The notes under the pieces are model-generated. The model was not told the origin of the DNA and searched no databases. It saw nothing but the letters and a program-made list of their open reading frames with translations. DNA of 64,000 nt, taken from positions 1-64,000 of the forward strand of contig CANQYW010000004.1 in NCBI GenBank assembly GCA_947628185.1, in the 5' to 3' direction. The position numbers and the translations under genes are program-made. Shown here piece by piece: positions 1-8,935 of this stretch. The first letter of the stretch is position 1; each line of letters starts with the position of its first letter. Source of the DNA: an uncultured Oscillospiraceae bacterium (lineage in GTDB: Bacteria > Bacillota > Clostridia > Oscillospirales > Oscillospiraceae).

Positions 1-1622
1 TATTCGCCCCCTGGGGGGACATGGAGGAGGAGATGCGCGGGGCCGGCATACCTCTCTACGCCCTGGAGAGCGGCGACCCCGTGGCGGACTTTGACGCCAT
101 AGCATTCTCCCTGGGCTATGAGATGGCCTACACAAGCGTCCTAAATATGCTGGACCTCGCGGGGCTGCCCGTCCGCTCCGAGGACAGGCCGGGGCTGACG
201 CCCCTCGTCTTCGCCGGGGGCACATCCTGCATAAACCCCGAGCCCATGGCGGATTTTATAGACCTCTTCGTCATAGGCGAGGGGGAGGATATGGACATCG
301 AGGTCCTGCGCCTTTTAAGGCGCGCCAAGGCGGAGGGGTGGTCCAAGGGGGAGTTCCTCTCCGAGGCGGCGAAGATCGGCGGCGTCTACGTCCCCTCGCT
401 CTATGACGTGGACTATAATGAGGACGGCACGCTGCGCTCCATGACGCCCCGGGGCTCCGCCCCCAAGCGGGTGAGAAAGCGGATAATCGAGGACCTTGAC
501 AGGGCCTTTTACCCGGACTCGGCCATAGTCCCCTCCACCGAGATCGTCCACGACCGGGTGGTGCTGGAGCTCTTTCGGGGGTGCGTCCGGGGGTGCCGTT
601 TCTGTCAGGCGGGTTTCGCCTACAGGCCGGTGCGCCGCCACAGCACGGAGTTTTTGCTGGAGAAGGCGAGGAAAGCCCTTGAGACCTCGGGGTACGAGGA
701 GATAACGCTCTCCAGCCTCTCCACCAGCGACTTTAAGGGCCTCACGGAGCTCTGCGATGGGCTCCTCGACTGGTGCGAGCCGAGAAAAATAAGCCTCTCC
801 CTACCGTCACTGAGGGCTGATAATTTCTCCATGGGCCTCATGGAGCGCGTACAGCGGGTGAGGAAGTCCGGCCTCACCTTCGCCCCGGAGGCCGGGAGCC
901 AGAGGCTGAGGGACGTCATAAATAAGAACGTCACTGAGGAGGACCTATTCAACTCCTGCCGCATAGCCTTTGAGGGCGGCTGGAACACCCTCAAGCTCTA
1001 CTTCATGCTGGGACTGCCCACGGAGACGGACGAGGATGTCCTGGCGATCGCGGACCTTGCGAACCGGGTCCTACAGCTCTGGAGGGACCACGCCAAGAAT
1101 AGGGCCAGGGGCGTCAGGATAACGGTGAGCACCTCCTGCTTTGTGCCGAAACCCCACACACCCTTTGAGTGGGAGCCTCAGGTGACCCAGGAGGAGTACA
1201 TAAGGCGGGTGACGCTCCTGCGGGAGAACCTCAGGGCCAAGGCCATAACATATAACTGGCACGCGCCGGACGTGAGCCTCGTGGAGGCCGCGCTGTCCCG
1301 GGGGGACAGGCGCGTGGGACGAGCCATCGAGAACGTCTGGCGCGCCGGTGGAAAGCTGGACTCCTGGGGGGAGTACTTCTCCTTTGAGCGCTGGCAGAGG
1401 GCCTTTAGCGACGCGGGACTCACCATGGAGTTCTACGCCACACGCACGCGGGGCGAGGACGAGCTCTTTCCCTGGGACTTCGTGGACCTGGGCGTTCGCA
1501 GATCATACCTTGAGAGCGAGCGCCGCGCCGCCTTTGAGGAGCGCGTGACCCCGGACTGCCGCCACGCCTGCATGGGCTGCGGCGCCAACTGCCTCCTTGA
1601 GAGGAGGAAGTGCGATGAATAG
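1..1622 (+). CDS. Radical SAM protein, TIGR03960-like (5' truncated by window edge)
   Basis: A radical SAM enzyme of the TIGR03960 type, reaction unknown. The reading frame is already open at base 3 and reads F-A-P-W-G-D before the first Met at 21, a phrase typical of the interior of this family, so the true start lies left of the window. Counting from that Met, a B12-binding-like segment (GGTSCINPEP, then VIGEGED) precedes the 4Fe-4S motif C188-x3-C192-x2-C195. The C-terminus carries a second cysteine cluster (CRHACMGCGANC) that could hold metal. The next gene encodes its usual partner and overlaps it by a few bases, so the two are translationally coupled. In many Firmicutes this pair sits next to rng-rplU-rpmA; here pfkA follows instead. 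Confidence 0.9.
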   Translation, partial: FAPWGDMEEEMRGAGIPLYALESGDPVADFDAIAFSLGYEMAYTSVLNMLDLAGLPVRSEDRPGLTPLVFAGGTSCINPEPMADFIDLFVIGEGEDMDIEVLRLLRRAKAEGWSKGEFLSEAAKIGGVYVPSLYDVDYNEDGTLRSMTPRGSAPKRVRKRIIEDLDRAFYPDSAIVPSTEIVHDRVVLELFRGCVRGCRFCQAGFAYRPVRRHSTEFLLEKARKALETSGYEEITLSSLSTSDFKGLTELCDGLLDWCEPRKISLSLPSLRADNFSMGLMERVQRVRKSGLTFAPEAGSQRLRDVINKNVTEEDLFNSCRIAFEGGWNTLKLYFMLGLPTETDEDVLAIADLANRVLQLWRDHAKNRARGVRITVSTSCFVPKPHTPFEWEPQVTQEEYIRRVTLLRENLRAKAITYNWHAPDVSLVEAALSRGDRRVGRAIENVWRAGGKLDSWGEYFSFERWQRAFSDAGLTMEFYATRTRGEDELFPWDFVDLGVRRSYLESERRAAFEERVTPDCRHACMGCGANCLLERRKCDE

Positions 1623-2262
1623 ACTGCTATTTAAAAAGGCCGGCAAGGCGAAGTTCATATCCCACTTAGACCTCATGCGCACCATGCAGAGGGCCTTCAT
1701 CCGCGCCGGTGTGGAGATACGCCACACCGAGGGCTTTAATCCCCACCCGTACATGAATTTCGCCCTGCCGCTCTCCGTGGGGACGGAGAGCGTGTGCGAG
1801 CTCATGGACTTTGAGCTCACCGGCGGCTGCCCCTTGGAGGAGGTGGCCGGGAGGCTCAACCGCTCTCTCCCGGAGGGATTGGAGGCAGTCTCGGCCTACT
1901 CAGCGGTGAGGAAATTTAAAGAGATCAAATGGCTTGACATCGAGGCCGCGCTCTACTATGATAACATAGTGGAGGACGCCGGCCGCATCCGGGAAATCTT
2001 CTCAAGGGATGAGCTCGTCATAGAGAAGAAGACGAAACGCTCCACCGCCGAGGTCAACATAATTCCCATGATCCGATCCGTATCTCTGGATAAGCCGGAG
2101 GGCGGGCGGATAGTTCTCCGCGCCACGGTGGCGGCCCAGGACCCGGGCCTCTCCCCGGCGCAGCTCGTCTCCGCAATCGGGGCGGGGGGACTCATTGGAC
2201 CGGATTTTGCTAAATTCAAGCGCCTTGAGCTCCGGGACATCACCGGAGATATCTTCAGATAA
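1615..2262 (+). CDS. Radical SAM-linked protein (TIGR03936/DUF2344)
   Basis: A 215-residue protein of the family found almost only beside the TIGR03960 radical SAM enzymes. It opens with the conserved phrase LLFKKAGKAKFISHLDLMR and has GFNPHPYMNFALPL in the first third. I chose ATG 1615 because GAGGAGG lies about 7 bases upstream; an in-frame TTG at 1597 has no such site. It overlaps the end of the upstream gene by 8 bases. Its function is unknown; co-occurrence suggests that it works with or delivers substrate to the radical SAM partner, possibly on RNA. That role is inference. Confidence 0.85.
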   Translation: MNRLLFKKAGKAKFISHLDLMRTMQRAFIRAGVEIRHTEGFNPHPYMNFALPLSVGTESVCELMDFELTGGCPLEEVAGRLNRSLPEGLEAVSAYSAVRKFKEIKWLDIEAALYYDNIVEDAGRIREIFSRDELVIEKKTKRSTAEVNIIPMIRSVSLDKPEGGRIVLRATVAAQDPGLSPAQLVSAIGAGGLIGPDFAKFKRLELRDITGDIFR

Positions 2263-2280
2263 TATAAGGAGGCAATAAAA

Positions 2281-3261
2281 ATGGAGCCAAAAGTACGTAG
2301 GATAGGTGTTCTCACGTCAGGCGGCGACGCCCCCGGCATGAACGCGGCCATAAGGGCCGTGGTCAGGACCTCCCACTCCATGGGGATTGAGTGCGTGGGC
2401 ATAAAGCGGGGCTATCACGGGCTCATAGCCGGTGAGATGACCCCCATGACGCCCAACGATGTCTCCGGCATAACGAGCCAGGGCGGCACCATAATCTACA
2501 CCGCCAGGAGCCCGGAGTTCACAACGCCGGAGGGGCTTAAAAGGGCCGCCGACAACTGCCGTTACTCCGGCATCCAGGGCATAGTCTGCATCGGCGGCGA
2601 CGGCACCTTCAGGGGCGCCCAGGACCTCTCAAAATACGGCGTGGCCGTGGTGGGCGTACCGGCCACGATAGATAACGACATCGCCTGCACCAGCTACACC
2701 ATAGGTTACGACACGGCCTGCAACACCGCCATCGACGCGGTGGATAAGTTAAACGACACCATGCGCTCCCACGAGCGCTGCTCGGTGGTGGAAGTCATGG
2801 GCCACAGGGCGGGGCACCTGGCCCTGGCCGTCGCGATATCCGTGGGCGCCACGGCGGTCGTGGTGCCGGAGAAGGACATCGACCTCATTGAGAGCGTCGT
2901 GAGGCCCATACGGGAGGGCCGTCTCCGCGGCAGGACGAATTACACCATAATCGTGGCGGAGGGCGCCTCGTCGGCGGATAAGGTGGCCGAGGTGGTCAGG
3001 ACTGAGACAGGTATCGACACCCGCGTGACGGTCCTGGGGCACGTCCAGCGCGGCGGCCGTCCCCAGTCCCGGGACAGGGTCGTGGCCTCCCAGATGGGCT
3101 ACGAGGCAGTGAAGATCCTCGCCTCCGGCGGCACCAACAGGGTGGTGTGCTATGACGGCAGCACATTCTTCAACATGCCCATTGACGAGGCACTGAGCAT
3201 GAAGAAGGGCCTTGACGAGGAGATGTACAACCTACTGCAGTCCATACACAGCGGCGTCTGA
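2281..3261 (+). CDS. pfkA: ATP-dependent 6-phosphofructokinase
   Basis: Phosphorylates fructose 6-phosphate to fructose 1,6-bisphosphate in glycolysis, in the cytosol. At 326 residues it has the usual bacterial length. The N-terminal [16 protein letters not shown] loop, the GGDGTFRGA nucleotide site and the catalytic PATIDNDI motif are all present. A Gly follows the Asp in GGDGT, and Ala rather than Lys precedes TIDND; both point to ATP rather than pyrophosphate as donor. AAGGAGG sits 6 to 8 bases before the ATG. No terminator is visible after it; the rplS promoter begins within 30 bases of its stop. Confidence 0.97.
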   Translation: MEPKVRRIGVLTSGGDAPGMNAAIRAVVRTSHSMGIECVGIKRGYHGLIAGEMTPMTPNDVSGITSQGGTIIYTARSPEFTTPEGLKRAADNCRYSGIQGIVCIGGDGTFRGAQDLSKYGVAVVGVPATIDNDIACTSYTIGYDTACNTAIDAVDKLNDTMRSHERCSVVEVMGHRAGHLALAVAISVGATAVVVPEKDIDLIESVVRPIREGRLRGRTNYTIIVAEGASSADKVAEVVRTETGIDTRVTVLGHVQRGGRPQSRDRVVASQMGYEAVKILASGGTNRVVCYDGSTFFNMPIDEALSMKKGLDEEMYNLLQSIHSGV

Positions 3262-3286
3262 CTTTTCAAAAAGTTGAAAAAAGTTC

Positions 3287-3315
3287 TTGCTTTTTCCTAT
3301 ATATTGTGGTAGAAT
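3287..3315 (+). promoter_or_regulatory. Vegetative promoter of rplS
   Basis: TTGCTT at 3287-3292 and TAGAAT at 3310-3315 with a 17-base spacer. The same TTGCTT element precedes the RpiR gene at 20688. Confidence 0.6.
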
Positions 3316-3407
3316 GGCAGAGCTTTTGCAGGGTCACCTGCTCATCGGGACGGTCCGCTGCCGCCGGAGCGCGGTATGAACGTCGTCGCGGAAGGGAGGA
3401 AAAGCAA
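3316..3407 (+). other. rplS 5' leader
   Basis: About 85 untranslated bases between the promoter and the L19 start. A short GC-rich stem can form around 3354-3374 (CCGCT pairing with AGCG plus GG). Ribosomal protein leaders in Firmicutes often bind their own protein; whether this one matches the known L19 leader family cannot be decided by eye. Confidence 0.3.
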
Positions 3408-3749
3408 ATGAATTTAGTAGAGACTCTTAACCAGCAGTACATGAAGCCGGAGCTTCCCGAGATGAACGTGGGCGATACCGTGCGCGTCACTGTCCGCGTA
3501 AAGGAGGGCAGCAGAGAGCGCAACCAGGCTTTTGAGGGTACTATCATCGCCAAGAAACACGGCGGGATCAACGAGACCATCACCGTCCGCCGCATTTCTT
3601 ACAGCGTGGGCTGCGAGAAGATATTCCCGGTCCACTCCCCCAGCATCGTCTCTGTGGAGACCGTCAGGCGCGGCAAGGTCAGGAGAGCCAAGCTCTATTA
3701 TCTGCGCGACCGCGTCGGCAAGAACGCGAAGGTCAAAGAGAGAATATAA
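3408..3749 (+). CDS. rplS: 50S ribosomal protein L19
   Basis: A 113-residue ribosomal protein of the 30S-50S interface. It has the family phrases [29 protein letters not shown] and the C-terminal [14 protein letters not shown]. The ATG at 3408 follows GGGAGGAAAAGCAA; the longer in-frame start at 3306 lies inside the promoter and is discarded. It has its own promoter and a strong terminator and is therefore a single-gene transcript, unlike the rpsP-rimM-trmD-rplS operon of many bacteria. Confidence 0.97.
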   Translation: MNLVETLNQQYMKPELPEMNVGDTVRVTVRVKEGSRERNQAFEGTIIAKKHGGINETITVRRISYSVGCEKIFPVHSPSIVSVETVRRGKVRRAKLYYLRDRVGKNAKVKERI

Positions 3750-3760
3750 GAGAGTTTGTC

Positions 3761-3788
3761 AAAAAAAGGGGCGTTCGCCCCTTTTTTT
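3761..3788 (+). terminator. Rho-independent terminator of rplS
   Basis: Stem GGGGCG (3768-3773) and CGCCCC (3776-3781) followed by seven T. Seven A precede the stem, so pairing can extend, and it could also act on the other strand. Confidence 0.9.
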
Positions 3789-3822
3789 GATATAGGACGC
3801 ACTTTTTGTCGAGGGATGAGAT

Positions 3823-4497
3823 ATGGCAAACGACGAGGAATTTGAAAACTATCCCGATATTGACGTGTCCGGTCAAAGCGACGCGCCGTCCGCGGGGCGT
3901 GGCAGCGGGACCGGCAAGAAGGACGGAAAAAAGAAGAACAGCGCCAAGCTTGAGGCGTTCGACTGGGTGCAGTGCGCCGTCGGGGCGATAGTATTCGGCA
4001 TATTCATGTTCATCTTCTTCCTGCGGGTGGTGTATGTGGACGGCGGCTCCATGCTGCCGACGCTCCAAAACTACGACCAGCTTGTGACAAGCAACCTCTT
4101 CTACACGCCGAAGGACGGGGACGTGGTGGTGGTGCGCTCCATGAGCTACGGGGACAGCCCCCTTGTGAAGAGGGTCATCGCCACTGGCGGGCAGACAGTT
4201 GATATCGACTTTGATTCGGGCGTCGTCTATGTGGACGGCGTCGCCCTGGAGGAGCCCTACACCAATAGTCCCACCACTGCCCGGGAGGACTTCTCCGGGC
4301 CCGTGACCGTGCCGGAGGGGAAACTCTTCGTCATGGGGGACAACCGCAACGCCTCAAAGGACAGCAGGAATGACGACGTCGGCATGGTGGACGAGCGGTG
4401 CGTCATCGGAAAGGTCCTGGGGATACTCATCCCCTCTGACCTGCCGGACGAGGGCCGACCCCGGGACTGGTCGAGGATCGGGAGTATCTATAACTGA
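3823..4497 (+). CDS. lepB: Signal peptidase I
   Basis: Membrane-anchored serine protease that cleaves signal peptides of exported proteins on the outer face of the membrane. The 224 residues comprise a charged cytosolic tail (about 1-45), one transmembrane helix (about 47-70), then box B with nucleophile Ser76 in GGSMLPTL, box D with general base Lys116 in PLVKRVIA, and box E GDNRNASKDSR. One N-terminal helix is the Gram-positive pattern. The ribosome binding site is weak (GAGGGATGAG). Its stop overlaps the ATG of rbgA, so the two are probably coupled; lepB-rbgA-rnhB-yraN is a common order in Firmicutes. Confidence 0.96.
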   Translation: MANDEEFENYPDIDVSGQSDAPSAGRGSGTGKKDGKKKNSAKLEAFDWVQCAVGAIVFGIFMFIFFLRVVYVDGGSMLPTLQNYDQLVTSNLFYTPKDGDVVVVRSMSYGDSPLVKRVIATGGQTVDIDFDSGVVYVDGVALEEPYTNSPTTAREDFSGPVTVPEGKLFVMGDNRNASKDSRNDDVGMVDERCVIGKVLGILIPSDLPDEGRPRDWSRIGSIYN

Positions 4498-5354
4498 TGG
4501 GTGAGGAGATGAGCATCCAGTGGTTCCCTGGCCACATGGCCAAGGCCCGCCGGATGGTTACTGACAACGCCCGCCTTGTGGACGCGGTCTGCGAGGTGGT
4601 GGACGCCCGGGTGCCGCGCTCCAGCCGCAACCCGGAGATAGGCTCGATGACCGGCTCCAAGCCAAGGCTCATTGTGCTCAACAGGGTGGACCAGGCGGAC
4701 CCCGCCGCTACGAGACTCTGGAGCGAGTCCTTCCGCCGTGAGGGCTGCGCCGTACTGGAGACTGACTCCATGCACGGCACTGGCACGAAGGGATTCGTCC
4801 CGGCCATAAGGAACCTCCTCCGGGACAAGATAGCCGCGAGTGCTGCCCGGGGTCAGGCCGGCAGGACGCTCCGGGTAATGGTGCTGGGGATACCTAACGT
4901 GGGCAAATCCTCATTTATCAATAGAGTGGCGGGGCGCCGGGCGGCGGAGGCCTCCGATAGGCCCGGCGTCACCCGTGGAAAACAGTGGATAAGCCTGGGG
5001 AACGGCGTGGAGATGCTGGACACCCCCGGCCTCCTCTGGCCGAAGTTCGAGGACAAGACCGTGGGGGAGAACCTGGCCTTCACCGGCGCTGTGCGGGACG
5101 AGATACTTGACGCGGAGACACTGGGGGCGCGCCTCATGGAGAGGCTTGCAGACATGTACCCACAGAATCTCACAGCCAGATTCTCCATAGAGGAGCCCCA
5201 AAATAGGACCGGCTTTGAGCTCCTGGAGCTCGCAGCAAGGAGGCGGGGATTTATCGTCTCCGGCGGTGAGCTGGACCTTGAGCGGATGAGCCGGGTACTC
5301 CTTGACGAGTTCCGGGGCGGGAAATTAGGGCGCATGACCATAGACAGGATTTAG
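4497..5354 (+). CDS. rbgA: Ribosome biogenesis GTPase RbgA (YlqF)
   Basis: Circularly permuted GTPase required for late 50S subunit assembly. The order of motifs is G4 (NRVDQAD, about 63-69), G1 P-loop (GIPNVGKSS, about 127-135), then G3 (DTPG), which is the permuted order. The N-terminus QWFPGHMAKARRM is diagnostic. 285 residues is the normal length. The start is taken as ATG 4497, overlapping the lepB stop; an alternative ATG at 4509 would have GAGGAG directly against it, which is too close to work well. Confidence 0.96.
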   Translation: MGEEMSIQWFPGHMAKARRMVTDNARLVDAVCEVVDARVPRSSRNPEIGSMTGSKPRLIVLNRVDQADPAATRLWSESFRREGCAVLETDSMHGTGTKGFVPAIRNLLRDKIAASAARGQAGRTLRVMVLGIPNVGKSSFINRVAGRRAAEASDRPGVTRGKQWISLGNGVEMLDTPGLLWPKFEDKTVGENLAFTGAVRDEILDAETLGARLMERLADMYPQNLTARFSIEEPQNRTGFELLELAARRRGFIVSGGELDLERMSRVLLDEFRGGKLGRMTIDRI

Positions 5355-5366
5355 AGGTGCGGCACT

Positions 5367-5963
5367 ATGGATCTCTGGGAGATAGAGCGGGGATATTTTG
5401 AGAGCGGAGTCCGGCTCATCGCCGGCGTTGACGAGGCCGGCCGGGGCCCGCTGGCGGGACCGGTCTGCGCCGGAGCGGTGATACTGCCGCCGGGACTCAT
5501 TATTGAGGGGCTTGACGACTCAAAAAAGCTCTCGGAGAAGACCCGGGAGCGGTTATTTGACGAGATAACCGAGAAGGCGGTGGCCTACGGCGTCGGCTGG
5601 GCAGACGTGGGGGAGATAGACGCCCTCAACATCCTAAACGCCACATACCTCGCCATGAACAGGGCGATATCCGCCCTCCGCCCGGCGCCGGAGCTATGTA
5701 TGATCGACGGAAACAGGTCGTCGGGGATAGATTACCCCAACGTTACCCTGGTGAAGGGGGACTCGCTCTCGGCGAGCGTCGCGGCGGCCTCCATAATCGC
5801 CAAGGTGAGCCGGGACCGGGAGATGGTGCGCCTAAACGGCGTCTACCCCGGCTACGGTTTTGACCGCCACAAGGGTTACGGCACAAAGCTCCACTATGAG
5901 AGCCTGCGCAAGCTGGGCCCGAGCCCCATTCACCGCACCGCTTTTTTGAGGAAGATGCATTGA
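5367..5963 (+). CDS. rnhB: Ribonuclease HII
   Basis: Removes ribonucleotides from DNA and cleaves RNA:DNA hybrids. The 198-residue protein shows the DEAGRG motif (Asp22, Glu23) that binds catalytic metal, the later Asp of CMIDGN and the SVAAASIIAKVSRD segment. It lies 12 bases after rbgA, with GAGGTG upstream of the ATG, and overlaps the next gene by four bases. Confidence 0.96.
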   Translation: MDLWEIERGYFESGVRLIAGVDEAGRGPLAGPVCAGAVILPPGLIIEGLDDSKKLSEKTRERLFDEITEKAVAYGVGWADVGEIDALNILNATYLAMNRAISALRPAPELCMIDGNRSSGIDYPNVTLVKGDSLSASVAAASIIAKVSRDREMVRLNGVYPGYGFDRHKGYGTKLHYESLRKLGPSPIHRTAFLRKMH

Positions 5964-6331
5964 ATACAAGGATGGTTGGCCGCTGGGGTGAGGCCGTGGC
6001 GGCGGAGTATCTGCGCAAAAAGCGCTATGAAGTGGTGGGAATGAACTACAGGACCCGCATGGGGGAGGTAGACATCATCGCCGAGAACCGCCGCTATATC
6101 GTGTTTGTGGAGGTAAAGACGAGGAAGGACGACTCCTTTGCCAAGGCCCGGGAGTACGTGGACGCGGAGAAACAAAGGCGTATCCTCTCCGCCGCCAAGA
6201 GCTACCTTGCGCACTGCGGGACGGAGAAACAGCCGAGATTCGATGTGATAGAGATCTACGCCCCCTTTGGGCCCGACACAAAAAAGCCTAAGATAATCCA
6301 CATAGAGAACGCCTTTTGGGAGGAAAGATAG
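5960..6331 (+). CDS. UPF0102 family protein YraN
   Basis: A 123-residue protein with the restriction-endonuclease-like core GEVDIIAEN...YIVFVEVKTR, holding the Asp and the E-x-K pair of that nuclease fold. Its cellular role is not established. The start is the TTG at 5960, overlapping the rnhB stop; GAGGAAG is placed about 8 bases upstream. An ATG at 5972 is possible but has no better site. rnhB-yraN is a widespread neighbour pair. Confidence 0.88.
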   Translation: MNTRMVGRWGEAVAAEYLRKKRYEVVGMNYRTRMGEVDIIAENRRYIVFVEVKTRKDDSFAKAREYVDAEKQRRILSAAKSYLAHCGTEKQPRFDVIEIYAPFGPDTKKPKIIHIENAFWEER

Positions 6332-6366
6332 ACTACAGTTTACCGCGCGGCGTGAGGAGGAGCGTT

Positions 6367-7854
6367 ATGCACTACATTAGCACCAGGGACAAATCGGCGC
6401 AGGTGAGCTCCGCCGGGGCGATAGCCATGGGCCTCTCGCGGGAGGGCGGGCTCTTCGTCCCCGCCGCTCTGCCGGTACTGCCGAAGAACGCCATAGAGGA
6501 GCTTGCGGGCATGAGCTACCCTCAAAGGGCCGTCTATATTATGAGACCGTTCCTCTCGGACTACTCGGTGGGGGAGATAGCGGACTTCGCGGCGCGGGCC
6601 TACGGCCCCTCCGCCTTTGACGACCCGAATATAGCCCCAGTCCGGGAGCTCAGAGAGGGCGTCAGCGTTCTGGAGCTCTGGCACGGCCCCACATGCGCCT
6701 TTAAGGACATGGCCCTCCAGATACTGCCGAGGCTCGTGACCTCCGCGATGGCGAAGTACGGCGCCGGAAAACAGGTCTGCGTCCTCACGGCAACCAGCGG
6801 CGACACGGGCAAAGCGGCCCTCGAGGGTTTTGCCGGCGTGGAGGGCACGAAGGTCGCCGTATTTTACCCGGAGCAGGGCGTCTCGGAGATACAGAGGCTC
6901 CAGATGGTGACCCAGCGCGGCGGGAACGCGGGGGTGTTCGCCCTCCGTGGTAACTTTGACGACGCCCAGAGCGCCGTCAAGGCGATATTTTCCGATGAGA
7001 GCCTCCGGCAGGAGCTGAGCGCGCGGGGCTGGATCCTCAGTTCCGCCAACTCCATAAATTGGGGCCGGTTACTGCCGCAGATAGTCTACTACTTCTCCGC
7101 CTACTGCGACCTCCTGGCCGCGAGACGCATAGTTCCCGGCGAGCGGGTGAACTTCTGCGTGCCCACGGGAAACTTCGGGGACATCCTGGCCGGATGGTAC
7201 GCCAAGAGGATGGGCCTCCCGGTGGGGCGGCTCATCTGCGCCTCCAACAGCAACAACGTGCTGACGGACTTCATTAACTCCGGCGTGTACGATAGGAACC
7301 GCCCTCTTAGAAAGACCATATCCCCCTCCATGGACATACTCGTCTCCAGCAATTTAGAGCGCCTTATCTTTGACCTCACCGGCGACCACCGGGAGACCGC
7401 GGGATACATGCGGGAGCTTGCGGAGCGGGGTAGATATGAGGTGCGCGGCGGGATAAAGTCCCGCATAGCCCGGGAGTTCTGGGCGGATTTCTGCGGGGAC
7501 GGGGAGACGATGGACGTGATAGGCAGGGTCCACCGGGACTTTGGGTACCTCATGGACCCCCACACCGCCGTGGCCTGCGGCGTCTTCGAGAAGTACGCCG
7601 CCGCCACGGGGGACGGCACATACACCGTGGTGCTCTCTACCGCCAGCCCCTATAAATTCTGCGGCAGCGTGCTCACGGCGCTCTGTCACCGCCCGAGAGA
7701 TGGGGGAGTGGAGCTAATAGGCGAGCTGGAGCGCGTCTCGGGGACCCGTGCCCCGGCATCAATCGCGGCCCTCGCCACCGCCGTGCTGCGTTTCACCGGG
7801 AGTTTCGATAAATCTGAACTTCGCTGCGTGGTGAGGGATTTCATATCAGATTGA
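6367..7854 (+). CDS. thrC: Threonine synthase
   Basis: Pyridoxal-phosphate enzyme converting O-phosphohomoserine to threonine. 495 residues. The N-terminal MHYISTRDK is the family signature, the PLP lysine is in GPTCAFKDMALQ, and ATSGDTGKAALEGF binds phosphate. ATG 6367 is chosen because GAGGAGG lies 6 bases before it; a longer frame opening at 6316 lacks this. The gene stands without other threonine genes nearby. Confidence 0.96.
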   Translation: MHYISTRDKSAQVSSAGAIAMGLSREGGLFVPAALPVLPKNAIEELAGMSYPQRAVYIMRPFLSDYSVGEIADFAARAYGPSAFDDPNIAPVRELREGVSVLELWHGPTCAFKDMALQILPRLVTSAMAKYGAGKQVCVLTATSGDTGKAALEGFAGVEGTKVAVFYPEQGVSEIQRLQMVTQRGGNAGVFALRGNFDDAQSAVKAIFSDESLRQELSARGWILSSANSINWGRLLPQIVYYFSAYCDLLAARRIVPGERVNFCVPTGNFGDILAGWYAKRMGLPVGRLICASNSNNVLTDFINSGVYDRNRPLRKTISPSMDILVSSNLERLIFDLTGDHRETAGYMRELAERGRYEVRGGIKSRIAREFWADFCGDGETMDVIGRVHRDFGYLMDPHTAVACGVFEKYAAATGDGTYTVVLSTASPYKFCGSVLTALCHRPRDGGVELIGELERVSGTRAPASIAALATAVLRFTGSFDKSELRCVVRDFISD

Positions 7855-7856
7855 AG

Positions 7857-7917
7857 TTATGTGAACCATAATTATGTAAACTTATATGATTATGTCAACT
7901 AAGTACTTTATGTAAAC
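7857..7917 (+). repeat. Four direct repeats TTATGTNAAC downstream of thrC
   Basis: The 10-base core TTATGTNAAC occurs at 7857, 7872, 7890 and 7908; the variable base is G, A, C and A. Start-to-start spacing is 15, 18 and 18 bases. The block is AT-rich in a GC-rich region and begins three bases after the thrC stop. It could be a multi-site protein binding array or the remnant end of a transposon whose ends carry multiple repeats (IS21 type). Neither is shown. Confidence 0.75.
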
Positions 7918-7928
7918 TTGAGTCCCAC

Positions 7929-7954
7929 GCCGGACGCCCTTGCGGGCGTCCGGC
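7929..7954. terminator. Perfect 11-bp hairpin between convergent genes
   Basis: GCCGGACGCCC (7929-7939), loop TTGC, GGGCGTCCGGC (7944-7954). It lies between thrC (+) and the DUF1540 gene (-) and is placed as a bidirectional terminator, but no T run follows on either strand, so the call rests on position and stem strength only. Confidence 0.45.
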
Positions 7955-7963
7955 AGATGGGTG

Positions 7964-8146
7964 TTACATGGTAGTCCTGGCCTCGAAGGTACCGCAGAAG
8001 GTCTCGGACTTTCTTATGGCGCTGTGGGACTCCACGTTGATGCACTCCGCGTGGCAGCAGTTATCCCGGCCGTGGTATTTGCAGCTTGTGACGTCGCAGC
8101 CGACTCCGGGGAGCTTGCCGCCGCAGGGCTCGTTATGCTCACTCAT
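7964..8146 (-). CDS. DUF1540 domain small Cys-rich protein
   Basis: A 60-residue protein on the minus strand with one DUF1540-like unit: GCDVTSCKYHGRDNCCHAECINV, then SETFCGTF. The regularly spaced cysteines and one His suggest a small metal-binding fold; the function of the family is unknown. AGAGGTG lies 7 bases before the ATG on the minus strand. It is the only gene on that strand for 46 kb around it and is divergent from the phosphoesterase gene. Homologues are common in spore-forming Clostridia. Confidence 0.8.
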   Translation of the reverse strand: MSEHNEPCGGKLPGVGCDVTSCKYHGRDNCCHAECINVESHSAIRKSETFCGTFEARTTM

Positions 8147-8232
8147 ATCTCTACACCTCTCATCTATTTAATGACTCAAGCGCCCTATTAGTATCCGCTT
8201 TGAGCCGCCGGATATTCGCAGACGGAGGAAAA

Positions 8233-8919
8233 ATGCTTTATACCATCGGTGATCTTCATCTCTCCTTTGAGTCCTCAAAGCCAATGGACGTGTTTGGCCC
8301 GGAGTGGGCCGGCCATGTGGAGCGCCTGCGGGAGGGTTTTTCCATAGTGGGCCCCGAGGACACCACCGTCATCTGCGGGGACCTCACCTGGGGCATGGAT
8401 ATGACGAGCTGCCTTGAGGACTTCAAGTTCATTGACGCCCTGCCCGGCAAAAAGATAATCCTCAAGGGCAACCACGACTTCTGGTGGACCACCGCCACCA
8501 AGGCCAAGCGCTTTTTTTCAGATAACGGGATCAAGACGATAGATATACTAAATAATAACGCCTTTTTTGTGGGGGACACGGCGGTGTGCGGCACCCGGGG
8601 GTGGATGTGTCCAAATCAGGGCGGCTCCGACCACGACAGGAAGATCTTAGCCCGTGAGACCCAGCGGCTTGAGACGTCCCTGAAGGCGGCGGGGGACGCC
8701 GGGCGGAAGATATGCTTTTTCCACTACCCGCCGATATACGGCAAGTACTACGCCGAGGGGATGATAGAGCTCATGTCATTCTACGGCGTCCGGGAGTGCT
8801 ACTACGGCCACATCCACGGCGCGGGCCGCTCCGGCGCCTTTGAGGGGGTGGACCGGGGGATAGCCTACAGGCTCATCTCAGCCGACAATCTCAATTTTAT
8901 TCCTGTAAAAATTATATGA
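8233..8919 (+). CDS. Calcineurin-like metallophosphoesterase
   Basis: A 228-residue phosphoesterase with all metal motifs: GDLHLS near the N-terminus, GDLTWGMD, GNHDFWW, the His of FFHYPP and the C-terminal GHIHGAG. These hold two metal ions in the calcineurin-like fold. The substrate cannot be told from sequence. ATG 8233 follows GGAGGAAAA; the frame upstream to 8200 is discarded. It lies alone between the DUF1540 gene and the tig promoter. Confidence 0.88.
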   Translation: MLYTIGDLHLSFESSKPMDVFGPEWAGHVERLREGFSIVGPEDTTVICGDLTWGMDMTSCLEDFKFIDALPGKKIILKGNHDFWWTTATKAKRFFSDNGIKTIDILNNNAFFVGDTAVCGTRGWMCPNQGGSDHDRKILARETQRLETSLKAAGDAGRKICFFHYPPIYGKYYAEGMIELMSFYGVRECYYGHIHGAGRSGAFEGVDRGIAYRLISADNLNFIPVKII

Positions 8920-8935
8920 ATTACTCGCAAAATGT

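Noticed and set aside
3266-3286. AT-rich TTTTCAA/TTGAAAA hairpin after pfkA
   Set aside because: Too weak to terminate and overlaps the region just before the rplS -35.
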